Positions 44,225 to 55,493 of a DNA stretch of 64,000 nt are shown here, in pieces. The stretch is from Branchinecta lynchi. Its lineage: Eukaryota > Arthropoda > Branchiopoda > Anostraca > Branchinectidae. Where the stretch lies: contig JAKZAP010000014.1 in assembly GCA_023053575.1 (NCBI GenBank), positions 3,906,001 through 3,970,000 on the forward strand, given 5' to 3'. The first letter of the stretch is position 1, and every line of letters starts with the position of its first letter. A program made the position numbers and the translations under genes. The notes beneath the pieces are model-generated. The model had not been told where the DNA came from, ran no database searches, and saw only the letters and a list, made by a program, of their open reading frames with translations.

Positions 44225-44460
44225 TTAAATATGCAAAGCACCTGCTCCACTTGTCGAAATTATGTCATAACCATGCATTGACGGAGATGATCAAAAGCTT
44301 CGTCGCCATCTGAAATCATGGACAACAGGGCCTCAAACAGCGCACGACGGTATCCATTGCTTCCTGGCTGAAGATTAAGTGTCTTTTTCTGTGCGTGTAT
44401 ATGTTTTATTTATATTCGATCATTTACTCCGCTTATAATAAATTATTAAATTAAATTATT
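44225..44460 (+). mobile_element. LINE 3' remnant, plus copy
   Basis: Plus-strand counterpart of the remnant at 14770-15040, 118 bases beyond filamin exon 4 in the upstream intron. It ends with ACTCCGCTTATAATAAATTA and an AT-rich tail. A third 3'-end piece of the same type lies at 48955-49020. Confidence 0.5.
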
Positions 44461-45629
44461 TACTTATCTGGCCCAGCTATCCATGCAAGCGAAAGGTTTA
44501 ACTACGGATTTTAATTCCACTGTTGCTAATAACCTGTGATTTGAAAATTTCTGACTTGTTTTAATGATTGATTAGTGATTGGAAATGTAGCCTATTTAAA
44601 GTACAAGTGCTATTTTTCATACTGTATGAGAGATATGTGGTGAATAAATTAATCTGAATCGAAAACGCCCAATGTTTACTGTAGACATAGTCATACGCTG
44701 GTGTCCATGCACCCGCCATGCTTTCTGTACACGCAGTCTACATGTAGATTATAAATTAACCTTCAACTCGACCAACTCAAAACATTGACTGACTTGCTAC
44801 TTACAGAACTACTACGTAAAGAAAACGAACTGACTTGGGGCTAAGGAAAAGCTACAGGAATGCGTTTTAATTAAACGTAGAAAAACATGGCCAATAATTT
44901 AACTCGTTAGATTGTTTAGACCGTCAGACTGTTAGACCCCCCCCCCCCCCATAAGACCCCGGAAAACAAACGATTTCCAAGACAAAATTAACACATAAAT
45001 GGTGGATTCCAAGTGTCGTATTTTGTTACGGTTTTACGTATTCAAGTTATCTTAGTCCTAATGGTCGACAAATTTAGTGTTAATTCGTCACTACGAGTTG
45101 GATCAATAAGACTATCTATCTCTATTTATCTAAATGAATCTTTTCAGATCCCTAATGCCTGGGCCACATTCAGTCATATATGTGCGTAATTTCAAGGTTC
45201 AAGGTTTTTTTTTATTTTTACTATACCTCACACATAAACATTAATAATATGATACTCTGCACTTAAAATTATTTCAGGGTTTGAATCGGAGAGAAGAAAA
45301 ACATCGAATGGTTCAAACCCTTTCATAAAAGAAAATCAATAAAACACTGAGTACAAAGATCACCCACGAAATCGCCAACACGAAGCGAAATCAATCCAAA
45401 TAAAAACAACAACAAAAATGAGGGACGGGTAACTGAAAACCAGCATCACCAACGGAAAGCACAAACAAATATAAATAAACATGAAATACAACCAATCGCT
45501 AACAATTAATTATATATTCTTAAACTTGTTAATGAGAATTAGGGATAGCTGTTTTTTTATTAGAGATTTTTATTAGACTTTTTTTATTTAGAGATTGCCC
45601 ATTGTTGAAATCTGAATCTAGCGTCCGTT

Positions 45630-45974
45630 TTGACCGAATTGTTAGCGATTGCTCGAAAAAACTGGAAAAGACTTTATCCTCCCTTGATCGGATCGAATCG
45701 GAGCTTAAAACATCGCTCGCAAAGCCTATGTAATTCGGCCCCCCATGAGACTGTTAAAGTTATTCCAGATTTTCCAATTAGTGACCATTTGCCTATTCAA
45801 TTTGTAGTTATTTCGTCCCCCGCAAGCGCACCTTCGCATGTTCCCACTCCTAATCCTATTCCTCATAAATATTTTACGCGGATCCAGTGGGATAAAACTT
45901 TGATACCAATGTATAGTGAAAAAATAAGTATTTTGGTTCGTAAGCTTGATATTCCAGACAAAATTAAATTGTAA
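45630..45974 (+). pseudogene. End of endonuclease domain of a non-LTR retrotransposon (broken)
   Basis: This frame contains PDFPISDHLPIQFVV; the SDH triplet at 45780-45788 matches the last conserved motif of apurinic-type LINE endonucleases. It is not in the frame of the reverse transcriptase that starts just downstream, and no earlier endonuclease motif is visible upstream. The copy is thus 5'-truncated and carries a frame break between the endonuclease end and the reverse transcriptase. Confidence 0.6.
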
Positions 45975-47823
45975 GAGTAATGAAATGCAGCTCGAGTTAA
46001 ATTGTTTATATTTTCAGATTATTCATTGTTTGAAATCTGGGGCGAGTGAGGCATTCCCAGTTAAGCGCCTGAGGGCGGGTGTCGAAAAAACTTTTTGGTC
46101 TTTAAATCCTTCTCTATTGCACGCTAATCAATCGTCCAAACTGGCATATCAGTCTTGGCGGGCGTATGGTAAGCCTCGCGGTGACCACCCGGCATTCCGA
46201 TTTTTGAAGGAAAAGAAGGCTATTTTCCAAGCGGAGCTTCGTCGCCATAATAATTATCTTTTGGAGGATGTGTCGCGTGTTGTTGATTCTAACAAGAACA
46301 AGCTATGGAAAGCACTTCGCTCTTCAAAGCGTTTGAACGATGTTGCATCCAATTCATCGGTCCCTTCCCTGGTTGATTGGGAGACTCACTTTTCTGATCT
46401 AATTACTTCCCACGATGACCCAAATGAACATCTTGAAGTTGATGAAGTACTAAACGGTCACACAGCCCGAGATTTTTCTATCTCGCTTGATACTCTTGCT
46501 GGTGCAGTCCGAAAGTTAAAGCCCCAGTCTGCACTAGATCAGGATGGACTTTTTTCAAACCATATTAAATTTGCTCCACCTTCTTTTCTACTTGTCCTAA
46601 CGACATTCTTTAACCTTATTCTTGTTTCTGGTTTGGTTCCTTCTTCTTTTCGAGTTGGTATAGTAACGCCTATTCCTAAATCTGGTAAAAGAGATTTGAA
46701 ATGTTGTGATTCATATCGACCAATAACAAAAGGTTCTCTTATGGGGAAGTTATTTGAGCTGTGTGTTAAAGATCTGTTCGAGCGTTTGGATGTTGGTTTA
46801 AACCAGGTTGGGTTTAAAAGAGGAATGGGTTGCGACCACGCGCACGCAACGTTTGATGCTGTGATTGGAGAATCTCCGACCACTGGAACTCCCCTTTATA
46901 CGCTGCTAATTGACGTTAAAGGTGCTTTCGACAACATTTCGCACGCGTCGGCCTTCTTAGCTCTTATTGGTGGTGGTATTCCCTTATCTATTGTTACAGT
47001 TTTGAAATCTTGGTATGATGGACTTTTAGTAAAAATATTGGCACCTTCTTCTAATTGTTTCTCTAACCCGATTGCAGTTGGCCGTGGAGTTAGGCAAGGT
47101 GGTATTCTATCGCCCTATATTTTTAATGCTTGTTTGGCAGATTGCCTCCGTTCACTTTCCACTACCCTTATTTCCAATGTTCGTGATGTTTCTTTTCTTG
47201 CTTATGCTGACGACATTATCCTTCTATGTCGTTCCAAAGCTCGTCTGATTGAAAATTTTAACATCCTAACCCGTAAACTCAAGTCTAAAGGTCTTACAAT
47301 AAGCATTAAGAATTGCCATTACTTTGCTATTAACAGTAAGGACCGAGCTGATTTGAATTGTGGTGGTGGTGTTTCTTTCCCCCTTTGCGATCGTGTTTCA
47401 TATCTGGGTGTCCCTTACTCTGCCTCAGCTCGTGATTTTAAAGCTGCTTTAATTATACATATTCAAGAAAAGATTAGAAAAGCTTTCGGATTGATGATAA
47501 GATTTCGCGGTGTTTACCGGCGTGATATACTTGGATCTCTGTTTAACGCAGTGGCTCTCCCTCATGTCCTTTTTCCTTCCCTCCTTTTCCGCGATTTCAG
47601 ACTGAGTGATCTCTCAGCTATTCGGGTTTCTTATTTTAAGTATTGTAAATTTCTTCTTGGGTTCCCTATTTCGTTTAGTAATACTGAGATTGTTTCAAAA
47701 TTTAAAGTAAAAGACCCATTAGTAATTGTTAAAAAGAAAGTTCAGAATTTTTACAGTAAGGCGGAGAATATTCTCCCAACCCACAACCTTTTCCCTTTTT
47801 TTACCGATAAGGCTCATTTATAG
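45946..47823 (+). CDS. Non-LTR retrotransposon reverse transcriptase (LINE ORF2 part)
   Basis: A single open frame of 625 codons encodes a LINE-type reverse transcriptase. Visible motifs: KPQSALDQDGL (about residue 190), YRPIT, the first catalytic aspartate in LLIDVKGAFDNIS (D323), GVRQGGILSPY (from residue 381) and AYADDI (YADD, 420-423), followed by a thumb and C-terminal region. The enzyme copies element RNA at a nicked chromosomal site. The annotated ATG is only the first in frame; the natural frame would begin further upstream. All catalytic residues are present and no stop interrupts the domain, so the insertion is fairly young. It lies antisense in the filamin intron between exons 4 and 3. 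The clade is not assigned. Confidence 0.9.
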   Translation: MIFQTKLNCKSNEMQLELNCLYFQIIHCLKSGASEAFPVKRLRAGVEKTFWSLNPSLLHANQSSKLAYQSWRAYGKPRGDHPAFRFLKEKKAIFQAELRRHNNYLLEDVSRVVDSNKNKLWKALRSSKRLNDVASNSSVPSLVDWETHFSDLITSHDDPNEHLEVDEVLNGHTARDFSISLDTLAGAVRKLKPQSALDQDGLFSNHIKFAPPSFLLVLTTFFNLILVSGLVPSSFRVGIVTPIPKSGKRDLKCCDSYRPITKGSLMGKLFELCVKDLFERLDVGLNQVGFKRGMGCDHAHATFDAVIGESPTTGTPLYTLLIDVKGAFDNISHASAFLALIGGGIPLSIVTVLKSWYDGLLVKILAPSSNCFSNPIAVGRGVRQGGILSPYIFNACLADCLRSLSTTLISNVRDVSFLAYADDIILLCRSKARLIENFNILTRKLKSKGLTISIKNCHYFAINSKDRADLNCGGGVSFPLCDRVSYLGVPYSASARDFKAALIIHIQEKIRKAFGLMIRFRGVYRRDILGSLFNAVALPHVLFPSLLFRDFRLSDLSAIRVSYFKYCKFLLGFPISFSNTEIVSKFKVKDPLVIVKKKVQNFYSKAENILPTHNLFPFFTDKAHL

Positions 47824-47990
47824 TTGTTCGCTATGATGATTGATTTATAGTGTTTTAAAGTTTCCAGTATTCTTATTTATTGTCGTGTATATTTAGACGC
47901 ATATATTGTCGGTAGTTGTTTATTATGGTCTTATTTCAATTTTTGTACTCTTCAACTTTTGAGGGCAATAAAAGAATAATAATAATACTT
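47824..47990 (+). mobile_element. 3' untranslated end and AAT-type tail of the retrotransposon
   Basis: After the TAG the sequence ends in GGGCAATAAAAGAATAATAATAATA near 47988, a short simple-repeat tail typical of LINE 3' ends. This marks the right border of the element. Confidence 0.6.
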
Positions 47991-48060
47991 TGAAGGGATT
48001 TTGTAGAATCAATTTTAGGAAATAAAGTTTGCCATGAATTCAAAACAGAATAAGATGGAG

Positions 48061-48927
48061 AACAAGAGCTACGAGCTCATATGGCACTTGTTACGAGTAG
48101 GTGGTACACGAAAGTAGATGAGGACGTCTCGAAATACACCCGCCATCCAAAAATGCGGTACGGAAAGAGAAATAGGATATTTAGTTTCACTCACTTCTGA
48201 GCAGTTCCGGCATAATCTCGTATGATGTGCAGCATATGCGCACGACTGTTTAATCTTCCAAGTTTCAGCCCAATAAATCCACTCGTCCGACCCCTAGACG
48301 TGTTACACCATTTCCGTACTCCCTCCATCTTCCCCTACCGTGGTCGAATCTGGTTCGGACTCAAAAAAGGATCTTCTAAAAAGCATCTGCTTTTATACCA
48401 TCTATCAAGTTTCACTCAAATCTGATCATTTTTGGAAAATTCCGGTATTCCCCCCCCCCCCCCCCACACACCCCGTTGGACCTCTGAATCCCCTCTTCCC
48501 CTAAATCACGTTTTATTGAAATCGGATGTCAAGAATAATGTCAAGACTGAATAGGTGTAGGCTAAGTCATATCTGCTATTATAAATGGCACTGAAGCTAG
48601 GTTCCTTCATTTATATCTTGGTCGATTTTTTTTATTCCGAACCAGATTCGGCTACGGTTGGTGGAGATAGAGTGAGTACCGGAAATCGTGTAGCACGTCT
48701 AGGGATCAAACAAATAGATTTATTGGGATGAAAGTTTGAACAGTCATGTGCATTTCCTACAGACAATCAAGACGATGCCGGAACTGCTCAGAAATGAGTG
48801 AAACTAAATATCCTATTTCTTTTTCCGAACCGCATTTTTTGGATGGCGGCTGTGTTTCGTGACGTTCTCATCTACTTTCTTGTACAGCCTACTCGTACAA
48901 GTGCCATATGAGCTCGTAGCTCTTGTT
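48061..48927. repeat. Foldback repeat with about 152-bp arms
   Basis: Arm 48061-48212 (AACAAGAGCTACGAGCTCAT ... GCAGTTCCGGCA) recurs inverted at 48776-48927 with roughly 90 percent identity. Between them lie a C-run (48450-48467) and TTTCACTCAAATCTGATCA-like satellite words. The outer end matches 5139-5170. Confidence 0.75.
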
Positions 48928-49597
48928 TTGCTGTGTTTTTATGTCTTTTATTTATTTTCTTTTATTTACTCCGCTTTTTCGAAATGACGGGTTACAAATA
49001 AATTACTTAGCCTACTTACTTAATACTCCTGCCAAGTTTCAGTCTCCTAGCCCATAAATAAACATATATAACGCTGATAAAGGCTGCCACGCCTCTTATT
49101 TCACTAGACAAATTTCGAGTCAAAGGAATGGGAAAAAATTTGTTTCCATGCTAGAGTAGCCTAACTCGTTACCAGCAGTCAGGCCAACAGACAGCCAGAC
49201 CGTCGGAAGATCGATCGTCGGTTGCACTTGAGCCAAAGTTACATGTGCCATACAAGATTCTAAGGTGTGAAACCCAAACCAAAATCGATCAGTTTAACAA
49301 GCCATATAAGTAGGTCACGAAAAGCTATTGGACATTGCCTTGACAAAACGTAGAAAAAACAAGGCCAGTCATTTGATGACTGGACAAGGCAAATGGTTTT
49401 TTGTCATCACTTTTAAGGGATCACGATACGTCAAGACGAGCATATTTTAAAATTGCGCAGGACGTCCAAATCTTTGACAGCAGGAAAAGTCAGAAAGTAT
49501 TAAGGACCATTAATTAATTAAAAATCAGACAGACTTTTTTAATTTTTTCTTAGCAATTCAAAACCCGACCTCAACCCACTAAAATACCAGACTTCTT

Positions 49598-49945
49598 TCC
49601 TTTCCGGTTTTGGCCGGATTCCGGGCGAACTACTCTTCCGGCGAGAAAATCATTTTAATATTCGTTTTTAGCATGTTTTCTTATCCCTAAATCGACTATC
49701 TCGTTAGTTGTTCAGAAATATTTTGTTCGCCCCTTAATCTGAACCCCTCCCCCACCCCTAAATGTAGGGCTACATGGCTCATCTACGAAATCGACCTGTC
49801 TCTTGACCCAAAGAACCCTCGCGCCAAGTTCCATCAAAATATCTCGTTCCCTTCGAGAGTTATCGTGCTCACAGACGGACGGACAGACGGCCGTTTTTTT
49901 ACCAAGTCATAGGTATCCCTCCACTTATGTTTTGGGATCCCAAAA
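49598..49945. repeat. Same array type, copy 3 (one subunit plus terminal block)
   Basis: One TTCCGGTTTTGGCCGGATTC subunit directly followed by the terminal block (ATCGACCTGTCTCTTGACC to GGTATCCCTCCACTTATGTT). Its end lies 35 bases from filamin exon 3. Confidence 0.75.
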
Positions 49946-49980
49946 AGCAGGTTACTGACAAGTAAAACATAATGACTTAC

Positions 49981-50143
49981 CTGGCCCAGCATCACGACAG
50001 TCAACGTTAAAATGGGTCGGAGTCTTGGTCTTCACTCCTCGCTCGACTCCTGGACCGAATACCCTGACCTTGTTCGGGTCGGTTGGGTCTGAGACGAAGA
50101 CGCGGTATGGACTGTTCTGTGTTGCAACACCACCATAATTCAC
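49981..50143 (-). CDS. cher: Filamin exon 3 of window (end of repeat 5, start of repeat 6 equivalents)
   Basis: The exon is 163 nt: 54 codons in phase 0 plus one base of a glycine. It encodes VNYGGVATQNSPYRVFV (last strands of repeat 5), then DPTDPNKVRVFGPGVERGVK and PTHFNVDCRDAGPG. The KVFGPGVE and THFxVDCxxAG blocks match the start of filamin repeat 6. The acceptor is TTTTCTTAG and the donor GTAAGT. The intron on its 3' side carries the reverse transcriptase element; the intron on its 5' side carries the nested cuticle gene. Confidence 0.95.
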
Positions 50144-51635
50144 CTAAGAAAATCAAAGAATAGTACAACATAGGAAAGAAAAAGTAGATTAAGTTGCAAA
50201 ATGCAGGACCGCCGCACACATATTTTAAAATACAACTGAAAGGCAGCTTATATTTACATCTAATATTTGGTTACACTGACACATATTGACCCATCTACGG
50301 GATTTTGTAATTTTTCACCCAAGGCACGCTCTAGTAATGGCGATCAGAATGTCCGCAACCCAAAATTCATCTAGACACGGAGATATTAAATTTCACAACA
50401 AGCCTGCATTTGCAGGATCAAACAAGCTAAGCGCGGAAATATCACGGCAATGTAGGCCGGTGAACGACTTCTTATTCGATGCTTTTGACTTGCAACTTTC
50501 TCCAAATGTTTTAAATAATAAAATAAAAGCAAGTCTTCTGATTGAATACTCAGTGATATAAATACATAATTTGTAAGAAGATTGATGGCTCGTCCACTGA
50601 GTATTGACGATTTCTTAATTGTCTCGTCTTTTTTTTCTTTTTTTTTTTTTTAGTACGGAGGTTACCTGCTAGGTGTCCCCTTTTTTGGGACCGGATGGTG
50701 GGTGTTATATTGTATACAGTTATGGATGAGCGTTATCAAGTTCTTTTATTTATTTTTATCTTCTAGCCATCGAGCCTGCTCTCTGTCATGAAGCTATGTA
50801 AAAGTACTTGTTTTCATTATTTGAAATTAAATGAACCTGAACCTGCAAGGAATCGGCCACTTTCAGTTTACTTTTTGGCAATGGCTTACAATTTATTGTT
50901 GGTAAATATTTTAAAGCACAATGGACACTTCTAATGCTTTACTTTGTATTAAATGCTTCACAAATAAACATTTCCGACTTCCTTTAGAAGGCGCTACGAA
51001 AATCGGCCGTTTTCTTGTGATCCCTTGTCTTTACCTCACTGGCAACTCGGCGATACACATCTTAGGAGCTGACGTATCGTGGCAGGAAATTCAAAAACTC
51101 CCAGTAATGCTTGATAGAAAAGGATATATTTGAGATGTCACCAAAGTCAAGCCACAGATGCAGTTTACCTGATTGTTCTAATGTTTCATCAGAAGTTCCA
51201 TGGCTTGAAGTGCCCATTAAAAGTTGTTCTTTGTGGAATACTCTTGTGAAGCTTGATTAGCCTGCTTTATAAAATGTACCAGAATATGCAATAAGCTTAT
51301 AACAAATAACATAGCTACAAAAATCTTTCAAAAACAAATAACCTATTCAAATCTGAACTATACAATCTGATTTATGCATAAAATAAAGATCTACTAAGTA
51401 TTATAAGAAACATCACTTATATCTTTGTCCAAGCTAGTAAACTGAGCATGTACTTGCCTAAAAAATTAGGCTTTGAAACATCACAGAGAGGAAACTGTTG
51501 AAAAAGCTGCTGATCTAGGGGGTAAGCATTGCTCCTAGGTTGTTACAGAGTGGGATTTGGGTAGTTTGATGTGCCCATTGAACTTTAAGCATAGAGGGAC
51601 AGTCGCATAGACGTACCATAGATCCAAAAGACTAA

Positions 51636-51811
51636 AGCCCCGTTCACAAGCAAATGTCTAGGCACGTGCCTAGCATCACCGTTCACACCCATGCCGAGGC
51701 ACGGATTTTGGGCCAGACACGGAGTTCCAGGCTCTAGACCTCGGTGTCTGGCTACGCCTGAGCACGTGCCTGGGCATCTTTGCTTGACTAGGCATGCTTG
51801 TGAACGCGGCT
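51636..51811. mobile_element. Harbinger-like miniature element with TAA duplications
   Basis: A 176-bp element with 17-bp termini AGCCCCGTTCACAAGCA / TGCTTGTGAACGCGGCT (one mismatch), flanked by TAA (51633-51635, 51812-51814). The interior has repeated palindromic GGCACGTGCC words. Three-base TWA duplications fit PIF/Harbinger. Confidence 0.7.
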
Positions 51812-53094
51812 TAAATCAGGCTACCACTCGTGGTCTCTTAGAAGCTCATTGGCCAGAAATACCGGTTCCGCAAGTTTTTCCTTGTTTCTGCTAGGAAGGG
51901 TATCCACGGTTTGAAAAAAAAACCATCAGTACGGTATGTTATAACCTTAGAATAAAAAATGTAGCCTATCTACTGCGACTACTGCTTTAAAGTTCCAAAA
52001 AATAAAAATAAAAAGTTCCAAGAAATGAACCTGAAAATTAAAGTGAAAACTGTATGCCACATCTCGGAGAGACCATTTCCCATAAACCACAACTGACCAC
52101 TTCAAGTTAAAGGACTTATATCATAAGCATTCTAGCACTTGCAACGTCTAGAACCCCCCCCCCCCCCACCCCAGACCCAAGATTAAGCCACGACTCGATC
52201 TGACCGCTGGGTCATCTAGCGGCGCGAGTCGAAAGCGCCTGACACGGGGAGGATGGAATCATAGTTTGAAATTGGATCTAACAAAACGTTTTTTTGTAGC
52301 AGGCATATGGAAAATCTGTAGACAAATTAAACTAATAATTTACATTATCGATTTCTTTAATTATTTTGTTTATCTGTTTTTTCTTGTTAATTTCCATAAG
52401 TCCACAGAATTAGGGATGTAAACTAGATCGCAATAAATAAACACCGTAAATTATACTAAATTCGTTAAAGTGATTTCTTGGAGATTCTGAAACTGAGGTA
52501 AATAATATTAAGCTTCCGAGACCAAAACATGTCAAACTGACCTATGATTTCTTCTTCCGACATATCTAAACGCCCACTCGGTGATATACTTAGTTGTTTT
52601 AATCCTCTTACACACCGCTCGACGATCTCGAAGGTTTTAGTAATCGTTTGACCAGCGTCAGGAGATAAATGAATAGTTAATTAGTAGTGGCGGATTGGCG
52701 TCCAGAAGTGAATTGTGTTCAAGTAAGTTGTGGATAACGTTGGCTACCGTGAGGATTTTGGGGAAAACAAATGTAACAGTGTGTTCGTAAGAATCCGACC
52801 CATCGAAAAATGATGGTGTCTCCCACCTTCTCGGCCCAATTGAAGCAAAGACTAGTGCTTATGCCACTTCTACCATGGAAGCGTCTTACAAATTTGAGTC
52901 TTAATTGATTAACTATTTCTATCGCCATATTATATCCTATATATTTTAAATTGACAGTAAGCTATTCGTAAATTTGGTTTTTAAATACAAGTCGATTGAC
53001 AAAATAAACTCAAACTCTATCCATCTGGAGGAAATAAACAGCAATCATTTGAGTACAATGCCTAATAAAATGATGGCAGAGCATCATTAGTGGT

Positions 53095-53351
53095 CAAGGG
53101 CGTCACGTATGGGGGGGGGGGTGCCCCCCCCCCCCCATACATGACGACTGTCGGCCAGTCGGTGAAAAATGACCGAGTCGGCACGTTTTTTTCTGAGTCG
53201 ACTTTTCCTCCTCGAAACTGTCGTTTTTCCTTGCAAAAACAGTCGGTAAAAATTAAAGGGGTGAGTCCAGGATGAGTCGATACATGTCTTGTCCCCCCCC
53301 CCCCCCCCCCCTCAAAAATAAAACAACATATTTTGGCTAGTGAAGCCTCTG
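53095..53351. mobile_element. Non-autonomous hAT element, same family as 10997-11326
   Basis: Starts CAAGGGCGTCACGTATG, ends TTTTGGCTAGTGAAGCCTCTG, flanked by the exact duplication TTAGTGGT (53087-53094 and 53352-53359). It contains the same CCGACT/GTCGACTTTT words and G/C runs, including a G-run facing a C-run near the left end. Confidence 0.85.
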
Positions 53352-54383
53352 TTAGTGGTTAGGTTTGTGTGTGTGGGGAGGGGGGGGGGGGGGTCGGGGT
53401 AAGGAAATGAAAATGTGAAGGAAAGGCGGGAGGAATGTTTTTTTTATCGTTGGCTGAAGTGAATAAATGTTACGCAGTCCCGCACAGGACACGGTGTGCC
53501 CTTCATGGGAGCTACGTATGTTGTTTTGTTGGATGAATGATACGAATAAATAACGAGATTGAAAAACAAAACAAAAAAGAATTATTTCAAAACCGATACA
53601 GCGGTCAAAGCCGATTTTGTGATCGTCGTAAATATAAAAGGCATTTGAACAAGTCAATACTAATTTGAAAACATGATTTTGTGGTTGCCGTCAGTATAGT
53701 ACGAATATGAAAAAACTTGTTAAACAAAACCTGGCAGCAGTTTGAAAATTGCATTACCTTGTCAAACATAACGAATGTTCGGTCAGGACTGTACATAGAT
53801 TTAATGCGAGTTGACCAGGTCAACAAACGCGGGACAAAACTTCGCAGGTCTTAGGCTTTACCCTTGCCGCCGAAAAATCTGGGGCGAGGATATCGGGTAG
53901 TGCTGGGCCACTAGGGTATTCTAGGTTTTACTTCCAAACATTAATGAGAGAAAAATGTTTTTTACATGTTACAGGTCAACAAGGTGTTGGCCGGGCTACC
54001 ATCCACTCAGCCCTCATCCTCGCCACCCAAAACTCTTAGGGGAGGATTTCGCGTGGTGCCTGGGGTTTTAGTTCCAAACAACAATGGGGTTTTCACCAGC
54101 TTCATCTAGCAGAAACCGAGGAAGATTACACGGGTGAAAACAATATGAAAATCCCTGCTAATTATGAAAGTTATCACGATCGCTTAACACACTTGAAGCT
54201 GAAAGTCCAGCAAAACATAATCGAGAGCGAAGTGACAAAAACAACACCCAATTTCAGCAGTTTCGCCGGTAACCGAATTCGGAATCTGCCAATGCACCTG
54301 GTCTGAATTCACATTAGTCCGATTTGCTTGAGTAATTTAGCACGGAATGGCAAACCAAAATGCATTGACTTTTTTTCCTGGAT

Positions 54384-54404
54384 GGGGCGTGGTAGCCACG
54401 CCCC
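54384..54404. promoter_or_regulatory. GC-box palindrome upstream of the cuticle gene
   Basis: A perfect 9-bp inverted repeat, GGGGCGTGG - TAG - CCACGCCCC, lies about 30 bases upstream of the TATA box. GGGCGTGG/CCACGCCC is the GC/CACCC-box type bound by Sp1/KLF zinc-finger proteins. It is GC-rich in an AT-rich intron and placed as expected for a proximal promoter element. Function is inferred. Confidence 0.55.
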
Positions 54405-54433
54405 CGCGAACCTTGACGATGTCCAGAATTGAC

Positions 54434-54440
54434 TATATAA
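54434..54440 (+). promoter_or_regulatory. TATA box of the cuticle gene
   Basis: TATATAA lies 84 bases upstream of the start codon at 54524. A start of transcription near 54465-54475 (TCATTA at 54471 resembles an arthropod initiator) would give a 5' leader of about 50-60 bases, normal for cuticle genes. Confidence 0.65.
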
Positions 54441-54523
54441 CTTTAGCTATTCAACGAAATAGCTATCAAATCATTAAGTTTGTTTTGAGTCAACAGAGTA
54501 AGGACTAACAAAGCACTTCCACA

Positions 54524-54529
54524 ATGAAG
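54524..54529 (+). CDS. Cuticle protein gene, exon 1 (start codon and Lys2 only)
   Basis: The coding part of exon 1 is only ATG AAG, followed by the donor GTAAGT. Splitting the gene within the first few signal-peptide codons is a very common layout of arthropod cuticle protein genes. The context ACAATGAAG is good for initiation. The intron is 964 bases and ends in TTTTATTTTCAG before exon 2. Confidence 0.85.
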
Positions 54530-55493
54530 GTAAGTTTCAACTATACCAATTTCGAATAGTACTAAGCAACTATTCGTTGAAAGTAATTCCGTCCAGAACT
54601 GCAAAAAAAAAAAGACTTGTGCTATACCAGCAAAAGGATGCGCTGTAAACTACAATATTAAAACTGTTATTTTTTATTTGTACTTCTTCAGATCCGAAGA
54701 GCAGGTATAAAACTGGAAAAAAAGGCGACCAGCTGAAAGCTTACCGTCAACTGCAATAATAAATAAATGAACAGAAGAGCTGAGAACACAACGGTGATAA
54801 CTCACGTTTGCTAGTTTCGAGATAATCGCGTTTAAAGTTCGGGAAGTTAGTGTATTGAAAGCTAGTTATCACTTTTGTCGACTGAGTATCTCAGTAGGGA
54901 GTTCGATAGTACAGAGAGAAAGAGCTCAAAAATGTGTTTCAGATGGTGCTCTTAACTCAATTTGTAAAGCAAAAGGCGAGTTATCATGCTCAGGATACAT
55001 CAGTGTTTTTACATAAATATATTTCGTAGGTCTAATAGTACCACCATAGGCTCCGAGTTTGAAATATATTTTAAATAACACAAAATATCTCTAATTTTTT
55101 GATCAACCAAGCGGTTAGCGGTGTTAATGTTTGTCCGCTTCAACTGGAAGATTCTGCAACTTGCAAAAAGAGATACAGCGTCGGCTTTTCATCTTTTCAT
55201 CTGACGGCTTCCCATTTGGAAGGGTGGTAGGGTAGGGTATCTATCTTTGACCTTCTGTTAACTACGAATGGTTCTATTTCCTTTTAGTTACTTAAACAAA
55301 CTACCGGTGAGTCGTCCTTGGGCTCTACTACGAACATACAAGCGTCATTTTATTTTATCTTATCATTTAGCCGAAATAGTACCATTTTAAGCCAGTTGCT
55401 GCGTTTGAAAAAGCTGATTAAAAAATAAACCAAAACAAGCGTTTACAACGCCAAACTTCATCCCTGATAACAACTCAAAACTTTTATTTTCAG

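Larger units (their letters stand above)
50144..54383. other. Intron between filamin exons 3 and 2, part before the nested gene
   Basis: Holds the Harbinger-like (51636-51811) and hAT (53095-53351) elements, C-runs at 52149-52164 and 53294-53312, and a G-run at 53378-53392. Otherwise no gene or repeat recognised. Confidence 0.4.
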
